A stretch of 64,000 nucleotides of DNA from Anaerolineae bacterium (GCA_023382535.1 JAHDWA010000009.1:107795-171794); one strand, 5' to 3'; shown: positions 25,524-33,550, counted from the first letter of the stretch. Notes: generated by a model not told the origin, from the sequence alone. Translations and numbers: made by a program.

Positions 25524-25781
25524 TTAAGCTGGGTCTGCACGGAACTGGCGAAAGAGAGCCACAAGCGCAACCAAGCTCCATGTGCCTTCAAGAACCACAA
25601 AGGGCAGAAAGCCGATGAGCCAGGAAGCATAGCAGGCCAAGCCAGCCCCGACTATATTCAGCACAATGTAGCCCATACTATCTTGGGGCAGGCGCTTAAT
25701 CAGGTTCAAGAAAAAGGCGATCAGTAACAGGGCAACGCCCAGCGATCCAATGAGGGTGGAGGTATCCATCGTAATTATCAA
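25524..25781 (-). CDS. CBU_0592-like small membrane protein
   Basis: The 85 residues have three hydrophobic segments and the layout of the CBU_0592 family (LIGSLGVALLLIAFFLNLI, then MGYIVLNIVGAGLACYASW, then LEGTWSLVALVALFR). Function is unknown. The start is probably the TTG at 25781, since GGAG lies 5 nt upstream, while the ATG at 25769 has no site at proper distance. It overlaps the stop of the DUF488 gene by 4 bp, so the two are translationally coupled. Confidence 0.75.
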   Translation of the reverse strand: MIITMDTSTLIGSLGVALLLIAFFLNLIKRLPQDSMGYIVLNIVGAGLACYASWLIGFLPFVVLEGTWSLVALVALFRQFRADPA

Positions 25782-26122
25782 AGCGACTCCAGGTACTTTT
25801 TTAAGGCCACGGCATTATTGTGTTCGGCATCCCTGGCCGAGAAAACCAGGGTGAGGATACCGTGATCGCTTTTTCCCTTAAGAAAGCTTGTGACATCTCC
25901 CTTCTCTTTGAGTTCCACTTCATATCTTTGGCAGAATTCCGGCCATTTTTGCGGATCGTGACCAAACCACTTGCGCAGGGAAGAGCTGGGCGCAATCTCT
26001 TTCAGCCACATGTCAAGCGCCAGCTCTTCTTTCTTCATCCCCCGCGGCCAGACACGATCAACAAGTACGCGGAAGCCATCTTCAGCATGAGGTGGTTCGT
26101 AGGCACGTTTGAGCTTAATCAT
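25778..26122 (-). CDS. DUF488-family protein
   Basis: This 114-residue protein shows the DUF488 pattern: FRVLVDRVWPRGMKKEEL, MWLKEIAPSSSLRKWFGHDP and the ending HGILTLVFSARDAEHNNAV. Members are small cytosolic proteins of unknown activity, often near stress or nucleotide genes. The ATG at 26122 lies 7 bp after the Rnk-like gene on the same strand, and its stop overlaps the next gene. Confidence 0.88.
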   Translation of the reverse strand: MIKLKRAYEPPHAEDGFRVLVDRVWPRGMKKEELALDMWLKEIAPSSSLRKWFGHDPQKWPEFCQRYEVELKEKGDVTSFLKGKSDHGILTLVFSARDAEHNNAVALKKYLESL

Positions 26123-26128
26123 CTTGCC

Positions 26129-26641
26129 TTAAGCGTAATCATCAAAGGTCTCTTGATACTTCGACAATTTCGCCAACGTCTCTTGCCATCTGGCTGGGAC
26201 GGCGGGCGAAAAATCAACCCCCTCGGCCTCCGCGACGCCGTTGGCTTCAGGCTGATACAGAATTTGTTTGACCTGCAGGCGGCTGATCCCACCCGGCACG
26301 GGCCACTCCAGGGTGTCGCCGACCCGATAACCCAGCATCGCCGTACCAATAGGGGCCAGCACCGAGATTTTATCCTGGTCAATATCAGCCTCATTTGGAA
26401 AAACCAGCGTGTAGGTCATCTCTTCCCCGGTTTCCAGGTCTTCCAGGCAAACGGTGGAATTCATGGTAATGACATCGGCCGGAACTTGAGCGGAAGGGAC
26501 CACCTGCGCCCGGACCAATTCGCCGGCTAACTCCGCCAAATCAGCCGGATCGTACTCATTAAAGCGCTGGGCCGACTCAAGCAGCTCTCTCAAACGCTTC
26601 AGATCCAAATCGGTAATATAGATGTCTCGGTGTTTCATCAT
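26129..26641 (-). CDS. rnk: Rnk/GreA-C-terminal-type regulator
   Basis: About 170 residues. A coiled N-terminal part (DLDLKRLRELLESAQRF) precedes a GreA/GreB C-terminal FKBP-like domain with STVCLEDLETGEEMTYTLVF and SVLAPIGTAMLGYRVGD. This matches Rnk, a regulator of nucleoside diphosphate kinase that can bind RNA polymerase. It is longer than the usual 136 residues because of a C-terminal tail (VPARWQETLAKLSKYQETF). Two ATGs (26641, 26638) follow AAGGAGCG. It is in an operon with an unknown protein, DUF488 and a membrane protein. Confidence 0.85.
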   Translation of the reverse strand: MMKHRDIYITDLDLKRLRELLESAQRFNEYDPADLAELAGELVRAQVVPSAQVPADVITMNSTVCLEDLETGEEMTYTLVFPNEADIDQDKISVLAPIGTAMLGYRVGDTLEWPVPGGISRLQVKQILYQPEANGVAEAEGVDFSPAVPARWQETLAKLSKYQETFDDYA

Positions 26642-26670
26642 CGCTCCTTGTCTGTCGAAAATTAGATAGC

Positions 26671-27231
26671 TCAAGCCTGGCGTTCCCAAAGCTTGAGGGG
26701 TGGGGCAAAAATGGAAGAGAGCAGGTTGGCATAGCCGGTCCTATGCCTCACCGCCTCCTCCGTGACCAGGTTCACATCCAAAATGGAGTGGCAGCCGGCC
26801 AGCAGGGGCGAGGGCAGTTCCTGCAAGCATTGGACCAGCCCGCGATCCAGGGAGGCGATCAGGGCCTCCAGGGCCGCCGACGTCATTTCGACCACGACCA
26901 CCAGATGGATGGCAGCCTCCAGCGGCAGGTGTTCCTCTGCTTCCGCATCAGGATTAGCGGACGGTTCAAATACATAGACTGCCCGCACCCGTTTATCGTT
27001 GGCCGCTAGAGTCTCGGCCACGCCCTTGGCCAGGCTATATTTGAAGCTCTGGAAAAGCGCCCGGCGTTGGAACAAGCGTTCCAGGCTCAACTCCTGTTCC
27101 ACTGGAACCAGCTTGTCATAAGTCTGCTCCAGGGCGTCGTGACAGATTCTTTTGGCGATGTTGTCCAAATGGACCACCGGACCTGTCGAAAGCGTTCCGG
27201 CGATTTCAATTTGTGACAGGGTGAATGTCAT
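26671..27231 (-). CDS. Unknown protein, first gene of the Rnk operon
   Basis: A 186-residue soluble protein that I do not recognise. It has no signal peptide. A mixed alpha/beta pattern is visible, with a strand VRAVYVFEPSANPDAEAEEH, a very hydrophobic strand AAIHLVVVVEMTSAALEALI and a second domain-like half (HSILDVNLVTEEAVRHRTGY). The VYVFEP/HLVVVVE arrangement could be a nucleotidyltransferase-like fold, but catalytic residues are not clear. The ATG at 27231 has TGGAGGTTAGCG upstream. A phased-repeat element lies about 135 bp upstream. Confidence 0.7.
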   Translation of the reverse strand: MTFTLSQIEIAGTLSTGPVVHLDNIAKRICHDALEQTYDKLVPVEQELSLERLFQRRALFQSFKYSLAKGVAETLAANDKRVRAVYVFEPSANPDAEAEEHLPLEAAIHLVVVVEMTSAALEALIASLDRGLVQCLQELPSPLLAGCHSILDVNLVTEEAVRHRTGYANLLSSIFAPPLKLWERQA

Positions 27232-27365
27232 CGCTAACCTCCAATAAGATGTTCAATAATAATTTAGCATAACTATAACGGCTAGCGACCGGGAGGGGCG
27301 TTTCTGGTAGCCGGGTTGTGGCATGTCTTCCCTCACGAGTCCATGCCAGTGTACACTAAAGCCAG

Positions 27366-27417
27366 TGAAAAACGCATAGAAAAAAGTACGAGTTGCATGA
27401 AAAATCCATGAAAAAAG
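27366..27417 (-). promoter_or_regulatory. 11-bp phased direct-repeat element, copy 1
   Basis: On the plus strand TGAAAAACGCATAGAAAAAA (27366-27385) is followed 30 bp from its start by CATGAAAAATC (27396-27406) and CATGAAAAAAG (27407-27417). The same layout recurs at 29986. Tandem repeats with an 11-bp period are the typical target of OmpR/PhoB-type regulators, one of which is encoded next to it. Confidence 0.65.
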
Positions 27418-27441
27418 ACCGCAGCCAGGGAGTGCGGTCTT
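27411..27441 (-). terminator. Terminator of the two-component operon
   Basis: On the minus strand AAGACCGCA and TGCGGTCTT pair over a 9-nt loop and run into TTTTTT. It lies 34 bp after the response regulator stop and touches the phased-repeat element. Confidence 0.8.
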
Positions 27442-27474
27442 GTCACCTCTTGCATTGACGCTAAAGTTGAGCGG

Positions 27475-28179
27475 TCAGACTTCTTCCGGACACTCCAACA
27501 TATAGCCCACCCCGGAACTGGTCACGATCAGACGGGGATTGGCCGGGTCCGCTTCAAGCTTGTGGCGGAGATAGCGGATGTAGGCTCGCAGATAGTCAAG
27601 ATCATTCTGGTATTCAAAACCCCAGACGGCCGTTAAAAGCTGTTCATGCAGCAGGACCTGGTTGGGATGTGAGGCGAGTTCATGCAGCAAGTTGTACTCG
27701 GTCCGGGTCAGGTGAATTTCCTGCCCGTCTCGGGTCACCCGGCGGCGGGCCAGCTCTATTCGCAGCGGGCCGCAGCTAATTTCTGCCTCCGTCCGGCCAG
27801 CCACCTCCTGGCGGCTGCGCTTCAGGACGGCTCGCACCCGGGCCAGCAGCTCCTTTGAACTAAAGGGCTTGGTCAGGTAGTCGTCTGCGCCCACCTCGAA
27901 GCCGCGTAACAGGTCCGACTCCCGCGCTTTGGCCGTGAGCATAATAATGGGCACGCTGCTGAATTCACGCACCCGGCGCGCCACCTCAAAGCCATCCATC
28001 TCGCCGGCCAGGAGAATATCCAGCACGATCAGATCGGGCTGCTCCAGGGCGACCATTTCAACCGCCTGCTCCCCGCGGGCAGTCGAGAGGGTGGCAAAAC
28101 CGACAGCGGTCAGCACCTCGGAGACCAGGCGCACCAGCTTGGGTTCATCCTCAACGATAAGAATGCGGGCTTCAGGCAT
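27475..28179 (-). CDS. OmpR/PhoB-type response regulator
   Basis: The 234 residues contain a receiver domain with the acidic pair at ILIVEDEP, the phospho-accepting Asp54 in LIVLDILL, the conserved Lys in ADDYLTKPF, and a winged-helix DNA-binding domain ending in the loop YIRYLRHKLEADP and GVGYML. The most similar known proteins are KdpE-like. Its start codon overlaps the stop of the histidine kinase gene (ATGCCTGA), so the pair is translationally coupled. Likely targets are the phased-repeat elements on either side. Confidence 0.95.
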   Translation of the reverse strand: MPEARILIVEDEPKLVRLVSEVLTAVGFATLSTARGEQAVEMVALEQPDLIVLDILLAGEMDGFEVARRVREFSSVPIIMLTAKARESDLLRGFEVGADDYLTKPFSSKELLARVRAVLKRSRQEVAGRTEAEISCGPLRIELARRRVTRDGQEIHLTRTEYNLLHELASHPNQVLLHEQLLTAVWGFEYQNDLDYLRAYIRYLRHKLEADPANPRLIVTSSGVGYMLECPEEV

Positions 28180-29491
28180 GGTCTGGCCCCACTGCGACGC
28201 TTAATCCCTGGCGGGGCAAAGAGAAGTAAAGCGTACTTCCTGCTCCAACTTTGCTCTCCGCCCAGATCCGCCCGCCATGCGCTTCGATAATCGCCCGGGC
28301 TACCGGGAGACCCAACCCCGTGCCGGGGATGTGGTAGCCTGTGGGTGATTTGACCCGGAAATACTTCTCAAAGAGTGGAATAAGGTCTTCCGGCGAGATA
28401 CCCACGCCTTGGTCAGCAATGCTGATGACCACATCAGGGGGGCGCACCTGGCCGTGAATCACCACCAGTCCTCCCTCCGGCGAGTATTTGATTGCATTAT
28501 TGATGATATTGCGAAAAACCTGCTTGAGCCGGGCGGGGTCCGCGTCAACGAGGGGAAAATCGGCGGGAAAATCTAGAACAATATGATGAAGGTTGGTCAG
28601 GACCTGCATTTCATCAACCACCCCGTGCGCCAGGCGATCCAGGCGCACCGGCTGAACTTCGAGGGTCAGTTGGCCGACATCAATGAGGGCGGAGTCAAGC
28701 ACGTTGCGGATCATGGTCTCGAGGTTCTCGCACTCTGTCTCAATGAGTTGGAGAAATTCACGCTGCTTCTCCCTGGGCCAGGAGATTTCGTCCAGCAAAA
28801 GGGCGGTGCAGTAACCTTTGATGGTTCCCAAAGGAGTCCGTAGCTCGTGGGATAAGGTGGCCAGGGCTTCGGCTCTGAGTTGGTCCTCCCGCTCAGCTTC
28901 CTGGATAGACAGAGCTTCGCTTTCCAGCCGGGCGCGTTCAATCGCCAGGGCAATCAGGTCGGCCAGGGTTTGCACAAACGGCACATCTTTAGCCGAGAAC
29001 GCCTGTTGGCTGAATAGTGTGCCCAGGATAAGGACGCCAAATTTGTAGCCGCTGGCCCACAACGGGACAGCCACGAGACTGGAGAGAGGTCTATCTGAAC
29101 CGAGGGCCTGGTTCCAGACCTCACGGTTGGCCGGCCGGATATTATCCATCGCTGTGGCGATAGCCGCAGCATTGCCGAGGATGACCGCCTCTCTCTGGGC
29201 GTAAACTTTGCCCGTCACCGACTCGCCCTCTTGCAAACTTAACTGGCGCAGGGCTTCGAGGTTAGGAAAATCTGGCCCGCAAAAGGCTTGGGGGCGAAAG
29301 ACCCCTTCAGACGGATCCCACAGCAACACGACCCCAAACTCGGCCGGCTCCAGCACCTCAGCGATGCGCTCCATCACCGCGGCCAGTAACTCCGGTAAGG
29401 GTTGGTGAACCGTGAGCGTTTTGGCTACTTCGGTGAGAACGTGTAGTTCATTTATTTGATAAGTGTCACGACTGCCGCTGGACAAGATCAA
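28172..29491 (-). CDS. GAF-domain sensor histidine kinase
   Basis: About 439 residues, with no membrane segment, so a cytosolic sensor. A GAF domain covers roughly residues 15-185. The HisKA dimer domain carries LATLSHELRTPLGTIKGY with the phospho-accepting His near residue 217, and the HATPase domain shows the N box FRNIINNAIKYSPEGG, DQGVGISPEDL and GTGLGLPVARAI. The signal bound by the GAF domain is unknown. The start is a TTG at 29491 (or 29485), after GGGAGCC. A promoter lies about 60 bp upstream. Confidence 0.93.
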   Translation of the reverse strand: MILSSGSRDTYQINELHVLTEVAKTLTVHQPLPELLAAVMERIAEVLEPAEFGVVLLWDPSEGVFRPQAFCGPDFPNLEALRQLSLQEGESVTGKVYAQREAVILGNAAAIATAMDNIRPANREVWNQALGSDRPLSSLVAVPLWASGYKFGVLILGTLFSQQAFSAKDVPFVQTLADLIALAIERARLESEALSIQEAEREDQLRAEALATLSHELRTPLGTIKGYCTALLLDEISWPREKQREFLQLIETECENLETMIRNVLDSALIDVGQLTLEVQPVRLDRLAHGVVDEMQVLTNLHHIVLDFPADFPLVDADPARLKQVFRNIINNAIKYSPEGGLVVIHGQVRPPDVVISIADQGVGISPEDLIPLFEKYFRVKSPTGYHIPGTGLGLPVARAIIEAHGGRIWAESKVGAGSTLYFSLPRQGLSVAVGPDHA

Positions 29492-29551
29492 GGCTCCCGG
29501 CTATTCAATGCTTGGATGGGGGCCGAAACTATGTTGCATTTCTACCTTGAA

Positions 29552-29580
29552 ATTATAGTTGAGGAGTCGTCATGACTCAA
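29552..29580 (-). promoter_or_regulatory. Promoter of the kinase-regulator operon
   Basis: TTGAGT (29575-29580), a 17-bp spacer and TATAAT (29552-29557). The spacer contains the palindrome GAGTC-GTCAT-GACTC (29564-29578), a possible repressor site. Confidence 0.65.
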
Positions 29581-29611
29581 GTTAAGGTCGCGCCTGGTGA
29601 GGCTGGGGGTT

Positions 29612-29938
29612 CTAATTCCAGTTCGAGACTCCGTGAAGGACGGCGATAAAAACCAACTCCTCAGCCACAGCCCGGATCGAGTGGTTTTCGCCGGGGTCGA
29701 AGATCAGCAAAGCATTGGGACCAAATGCTTGCTCCTGACCATCTCCGCCGGCAAACAACCCACGCCCTTTTAACACGACCAGATAGACCGGAGAGTCGGG
29801 CGCACTATGTTCGATCACCTGCTGGCCGGGTTTGAGGGTAAAACGTAAGACCCGGCCGACCTTGTCTACGTGGAGAGGTTCCGCATAAGGGTTTTTGTTG
29901 TGAAATTCCAGTTGTTCCAGGAGTTGTAAGCTTTTCAT
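29612..29938 (-). CDS. Small cupin-domain protein
   Basis: The 108-residue protein is a single cupin barrel: FTLKPGQQVIEHSAPDSPVY, then VLKGRGLFAGGDGQEQ, then LLIFDPGENHSIRAV. The usual metal-binding His pattern is partly kept (EHS and ENHS). Its role is unknown; small cupins often sense or store a metal or act in redox stress. The start is the ATG at 29938 with AGAAAGGAAACAAAA upstream; a longer frame to 30124 has no support. The second phased-repeat element lies 48 bp upstream. Confidence 0.85.
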   Translation of the reverse strand: MKSLQLLEQLEFHNKNPYAEPLHVDKVGRVLRFTLKPGQQVIEHSAPDSPVYLVVLKGRGLFAGGDGQEQAFGPNALLIFDPGENHSIRAVAEELVFIAVLHGVSNWN

Positions 29939-29985
29939 TTTTGTTTCCTTTCTTATCAAACCAATATACTCTACCACGCAATCTA

Positions 29986-30037
29986 TGAAAAACGCATAGA
30001 AAAAAACAGCGGTTCCATGAAAAAACCATGAAAAACC
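29986..30037 (-). promoter_or_regulatory. 11-bp phased direct-repeat element, copy 2
   Basis: TGAAAAACGCATAGAAAAAA (29986-30005) is followed after the same 30-bp offset by CATGAAAAAAC (30016-30026) and CATGAAAAACC (30027-30037). An 8-bp stem CAGCGGTT/AACCGCTG (30007-30041) encloses the second pair. A TATATT -10 box lies 17 bp downstream (29963-29968), so the element takes the place of a -35 box for the cupin gene. Confidence 0.65.
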
Positions 30038-30140
30038 GCTGCTGCAAATGCCTGCCTGAGATATAGACCTGACCCAGATGCACAGTGCGGGTATCAATGG
30101 GCAGGTGAAAGCGAGGATTGACAATCATCACGGACATTAA

Positions 30141-30362
30141 TCAGGGGACCTTCTGAGACTGTCCTTCACTGCACGCTTTACATTCAATTTCCACGCCGAT
30201 AAAACGCTGGCGTCCGGCCGGGGTAACCACCCAGGGGTGATTGGTCCAGGGAGGATTGTGGCGCACGTGACGTTGATGCCCGCAGCTCAGTACAGCCACC
30301 CAATCGCCGACTTCATCCTGGTAAAAACGCGTGATCTTCTGTTTGATCTTGCCGGTTTCCAT
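30141..30362 (-). CDS. DUF3565-family protein
   Basis: The 73-residue core QKITRFYQDEVGDWVAVLSC, followed by GHQRHVRHNPPWTNHPWVV and IGVEIECKAC, is the DUF3565 pattern. Two cysteines and several histidines suggest zinc binding. Function is unknown. A longer frame reaches into the permease gene, but the ATG at 30362 matches the family start; no good ribosome site is visible for it. It follows the permease gene on the same strand. Confidence 0.8.
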   Translation of the reverse strand: METGKIKQKITRFYQDEVGDWVAVLSCGHQRHVRHNPPWTNHPWVVTPAGRQRFIGVEIECKACSEGQSQKVP

Positions 30363-30429
30363 GGTCTTGGTTAAATTAACCTCGCGGTATTTAGATTTTG
30401 GCGCTGCCAGCCCCCCAATATTATACAGA

Positions 30430-31563
30430 TTATAGATGGACCAGGCTATAAGCATAGCCAAAGACGATGGCTCCGACCAGGACAAATGAGATGTAGAGGA
30501 AGAAGATGCGGCGCGTGGTCAAGCCCCAGACGGCGGCCATTGCCGGGAGCGTGGTCGTCGGCCCGGCGATAAGGAAAGCCAGCGCCGCTGCCGGGTTCAT
30601 GCCCTGGGCCAGCAGGCCGTTCATCAAGGGCAGGGCGGTCAATTCGGTGGTATAAACCGGCACGCCAATTAAAGCGGCCATCAGGATGGCCCATTGATTT
30701 TGCTGGCCCAGCAGTCCGGCAATCCACTCGGAAGGCACGTAGAGGGTAATCAAGGCTTCCAGCAAAAAGGCCAGGGCCATAAATTTGGCCACCATCAGCG
30801 CGGCGCTCCCCGCTTCGGCCAGCAGGCGTTGGCGGAAGGAGGCCGGTTTAAGGCTGCAACTGCTCTTGGCAGCCGGGGCGCTGCTTGCACCGCAGCCCGA
30901 AGAGCCGCAGCTTGAGGAGGCCGGGGCAGGGGATGCGGGCTGCCAGTCACCGGTCAAGGTTATTTCAGCCGTGCTGCCGCAGCAGGAGGCTTCGCCGGCC
31001 AGGGTAGGTTGACCCCCCGTGATACCCAGCACCGGGGAGAAAGTCAGGCGGTGTTTGAGATTTTGCCAGCCCTGTTTTAGCAAAGCCCAGTTGCTCTGGA
31101 TCGAAGTGGACTGCCGCCGGCGTAATATTTCCGTACCCAACCAGCCACGCTGAACCATGAAATGAGTCACAAATCCGGCGCTCAAACTGAGCAGAAGGGT
31201 TGATCCCAGCCGCCACACCGCCAGCTCCCCGCCGATGGTGGCGACGCTGAGAAAGAATACTTCCGGGTCCATCGAGGGTGAGGCAATCCAGAAGGACATC
31301 ACCGGGGCCAGGGGCACCCCGCCAATGAGCAGCGAGGCGACGACCGGAATGACGCCGCACGAGCAGAATGGGCTGAAGGCCCCCACGGCCGTCGCCAGAA
31401 AAATGGCGATAATCGGCTGGGCGGCAAAGGCGCGCTGGATATATTTTGATGCGCCCGACATCTGCACCGCTACGGCCAGGGGAATGGTAATCAAGAGGTA
31501 AGGCCAGACGTGCAAAAAGGCATTTAGCATGAATTGGCCGATGGCTAAAAGATGATCAAACAT
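30430..31563 (-). CDS. arsP: ArsP/DUF318-type permease
   Basis: This 377-residue permease has two halves of about four membrane segments each. The first half carries the family motif GAFSPFCSCGVIPVVASLL with its thiol pair; the second half has GVPVYTTELTALPLMNGLL and FLIAGPTTTLPAMAAV. ArsP proteins export trivalent organoarsenicals, but other members are uncharacterised. A cytosolic loop around residues 190-240 contains many cysteines (ASCCGSTAE, SSCGSSGCGASS, KSSCS), suggestive of metal or metalloid binding. The ATG at 31563 follows AAGGAGAAAGAAAA. It is preceded by an ArsR-type operator and gene. Confidence 0.9.
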   Translation of the reverse strand: MFDHLLAIGQFMLNAFLHVWPYLLITIPLAVAVQMSGASKYIQRAFAAQPIIAIFLATAVGAFSPFCSCGVIPVVASLLIGGVPLAPVMSFWIASPSMDPEVFFLSVATIGGELAVWRLGSTLLLSLSAGFVTHFMVQRGWLGTEILRRRQSTSIQSNWALLKQGWQNLKHRLTFSPVLGITGGQPTLAGEASCCGSTAEITLTGDWQPASPAPASSSCGSSGCGASSAPAAKSSCSLKPASFRQRLLAEAGSAALMVAKFMALAFLLEALITLYVPSEWIAGLLGQQNQWAILMAALIGVPVYTTELTALPLMNGLLAQGMNPAAALAFLIAGPTTTLPAMAAVWGLTTRRIFFLYISFVLVGAIVFGYAYSLVHL

Positions 31564-31577
31564 TTTTCTTTCTCCTT

Positions 31578-31597
31578 ATATCGTAATTTTACGATGA
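31578..31597. promoter_or_regulatory. ArsR-type operator before the permease gene
   Basis: ATATCGTAATTTTACGATGA is nearly identical to the palindrome in front of the arsR-like gene and lies 15-35 bp upstream of the permease ATG. Confidence 0.75.
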
Positions 31598-31649
31598 ATT
31601 TAGCTAAAAAAAGAGGGAAATATCCTGCTTTCAACTGATCCATCGCTGA

Positions 31650-31982
31650 TTAAAAAATCTCACCAACCTTACTTTTAAACCAGGCAATATTCTCTTCATT
31701 CAGCCAGTAACAGGTTGCCGGGCCTTCAATGACCCCGCTGATCCAACCGGCTTCGCGCAGCACTTTTAAGTGCTGTGAGACCGTGGCCTGGGCGATTGGC
31801 AGAAACTCGACAATATCGCCGGTAATGCAGCCAGGATGCGTGACCAGGAACTTCATAACCTCGAAGCGAATAGGATTGCCGAGGGCTTTGAACATGGCCA
31901 CCAGCCGCTCCTGCTCTGCGCCGGAAATGTCCAGAGTACAGCAAGCAGGGGGAGCGATGACTTGTTGTTCAACAGCTATCAT
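31650..31982 (-). CDS. arsR: ArsR/SmtB-family metalloregulator
   Basis: The 110-residue winged-helix repressor shows the family core: MFKALGNPIRFEVMKFLV, then PIAQATVSQHLKVLREAGWI with the recognition helix, then a wing ending ATCYWLNEE. Cysteines at the N-terminus (PPACCTL) and in the recognition region (THPGCITG) may form the metal(loid) site. It should repress the downstream permease gene until arsenic or a similar thiophile binds. The ATG at 31982 follows TAGGAGAGATT. Its own promoter overlaps an operator, so it is autoregulated. Confidence 0.95.
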   Translation of the reverse strand: MIAVEQQVIAPPACCTLDISGAEQERLVAMFKALGNPIRFEVMKFLVTHPGCITGDIVEFLPIAQATVSQHLKVLREAGWISGVIEGPATCYWLNEENIAWFKSKVGEIF

Positions 31983-31995
31983 AATCTCTCCTATT

Positions 31996-32015
31996 ATATC
32001 GTAAAATTACGATAT
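31996..32015. promoter_or_regulatory. ArsR-type operator before arsR
   Basis: ATATCGTAA-AA-TTACGATAT, a palindrome with 9-bp arms directly downstream of the -10 box of the arsR promoter. A second copy precedes the permease. Confidence 0.85.
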
Positions 32016-32016
32016 A

Positions 32017-32045
32017 ATTATATCGCACCACGCGTAATTTGTCAA
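32017..32045 (-). promoter_or_regulatory. Sigma-70 promoter of arsR
   Basis: TTGACA (32040-32045), a 17-bp spacer and TATAAT (32017-32022), an exact consensus. The adjacent operator lies over the start site. Confidence 0.88.
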
Positions 32046-32228
32046 GCCCCAATTTTGTGAGGAGTTACAAAAGTAATCAGAAAAGGGTTATCTTCTTAAC
32101 CACCTTCGCTAACGCGAGGGGGCTAACCCAAGGCCGTAGCGCTATACCTCTCTAAGGCTTAATGAAAATCACCCACCATGCACGCAAAAACTGCCCAGAT
32201 TGGTAAGGCCAATTCAGAACCAGAATGA
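32046..32228. other. Intergenic sequence with hairpin
   Basis: No gene is visible. GGGTTA and TAACCC at 32086-32132 enclose an inner stem CCTTCGC/GCGAGGG; its role is unclear. The remainder before the next gene is a CBS remnant. Confidence 0.4.
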
Positions 32229-32350
32229 TATGCTAAGAGGGATGAAAATGGGCAGATCGTGGGCATCATTTCCCAGGCCGACATCGCTACCCGCCTGGGG
32301 GCGTCCCGAGAAACGGCTGAAGTTGTCGAAGAAATTTCACAACCAGGTTG
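32229..32350 (+). pseudogene. Remnant of a CBS-domain gene
   Basis: After an in-frame stop, the frame reads DENGQIVGIISQADIATRLG and continues ASRETAEVVEEISQPG before a stop. This is the end of a CBS domain (G-x-IVG-IIS-x-ADI pattern). No start or first half of the domain is found, so the gene is truncated. It lies 22 bp upstream of the BON/SRPBCC gene, a pairing seen with stress-related proteins. Confidence 0.65.
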
Positions 32351-32371
32351 ACGTAAGATAGGAGGTAAAAA

Positions 32372-33550
32372 ATGAACAAAGCAACATCGTGGCTTTATGG
32401 TTTAGGACTTGGCGCTGGTTTGATGTACATGTTTGATCCGGCCAGGGGGCGGCGCCGGCGGGCGCTGCTGCGCGACCAAACCGTGCGGGCCTGGCGCCGG
32501 AGTGGAGATTTGGTTGACAAAGCGACACGGGATTTCCAGAATAGGACAAGCGGGCTGGCCGCCGAAGCCAGAGCGATAGTGAGTCGAGATTCAGCCCCGG
32601 ATGTGGTGCTGGCCGAACGGGTCCGTGCTGCCCTGGGTCGAGCCGTCTCCCATCCGAGCGCCATTTCGGTGAGGGTTGAGGAGGGACATGTGACTTTAAG
32701 CGGGCCTGTTCTGGCCCATGAGGTAGATGGCCTGCTGGCGCAAGTTGGCTCAGTCCGGGGCGTCACCGGGGTCGAGAACCATTTGCAGGTTCATAAACAG
32801 CCCGGCGATATACCGGGCCTGCAAGGTGGTGCGGGCCGCCGCGAGCCGGAGTTTGAGTTGTTTCAAGAGAACTGGGCCCCGGGTATCCGCTTGCTGGCGA
32901 CGCTGGGCGGGGGGACTCTGGCTGTTTCCAGTTTGCTTCGCGGCGGTCTGCTGGGCGTCATGGGCAGCTTGTTAGGTTTGGGGTTGCTGGTTCGAGGCAT
33001 GGCCAACACCCCCTTCCGCCGCCTGGTGGGGATGACCGGAGGCCGCCGTGCGGTGGACCTGCACAAGACCATCAATGTTAACGCGCCCGTCGAAGAGGTC
33101 TTTGAGTTTTGGGAAAATTTTGAGAACTTCCCACGTTTTATGAGCCATGTGCGCGAGGTGAAAAACCGGGGGAACGGTCAATCGCACTGGGTGGTCGAGG
33201 GACCGGCGGGGACTCTTCTGGAGTGGGACGCCATCATCACCCAGGTGGTGCCGAATAAACTGCTGGCCTGGAAGAGCATGCCCGGATCGGCGGTGGGCCA
33301 TGCCGGAATTGTCCACTTTGGCCCAGGCCAGGAGGGCGGCACACAGGTAGATATCCAGATGTCGTACAACCCCCCGGCAGGAGCGGTCGGCCATGCGGTT
33401 GCTTCGTTCTTTGGCAGCAACCCCAAACAACTTATGGACGAAGATCTGGTCCGGTTCAAATCGCTGCTTGAGCAGGGTAAAACGACGGCGGATGGCCAAA
33501 CGGTTACACGCGGAAGTGTGCGCCGCCAGGCACAAGAAGCGCCTGCTTAA
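32372..33550 (+). CDS. BON + SRPBCC fusion protein
   Basis: The 392-residue protein begins with a short membrane-like segment and the Arg-rich text MYMFDPARGRRRRALLRDQ, typical of YtxH-like stress proteins. A BON domain follows (about 80-145: RVRAALGRAVSHPSAISVRV, HVTLSGPV, VRGVTGVENHLQVH). Residues 170-215 contain hydrophobic Gly-rich membrane stretches. Residues 230-370 are an SRPBCC domain (DLHKTINVNAPVEEVFEFWE). It is likely a membrane-associated stress protein; ligand unknown. The ATG follows GATAGGAGGTAAAAA. Confidence 0.88.
   Translation: MNKATSWLYGLGLGAGLMYMFDPARGRRRRALLRDQTVRAWRRSGDLVDKATRDFQNRTSGLAAEARAIVSRDSAPDVVLAERVRAALGRAVSHPSAISVRVEEGHVTLSGPVLAHEVDGLLAQVGSVRGVTGVENHLQVHKQPGDIPGLQGGAGRREPEFELFQENWAPGIRLLATLGGGTLAVSSLLRGGLLGVMGSLLGLGLLVRGMANTPFRRLVGMTGGRRAVDLHKTINVNAPVEEVFEFWENFENFPRFMSHVREVKNRGNGQSHWVVEGPAGTLLEWDAIITQVVPNKLLAWKSMPGSAVGHAGIVHFGPGQEGGTQVDIQMSYNPPAGAVGHAVASFFGSNPKQLMDEDLVRFKSLLEQGKTTADGQTVTRGSVRRQAQEAPA

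Noticed and set aside
32086..32132. Compound hairpin GGGTTA...TAACCC
   Set aside because: Could be a terminator, but no gene ends next to it on either strand and the T run is weak.
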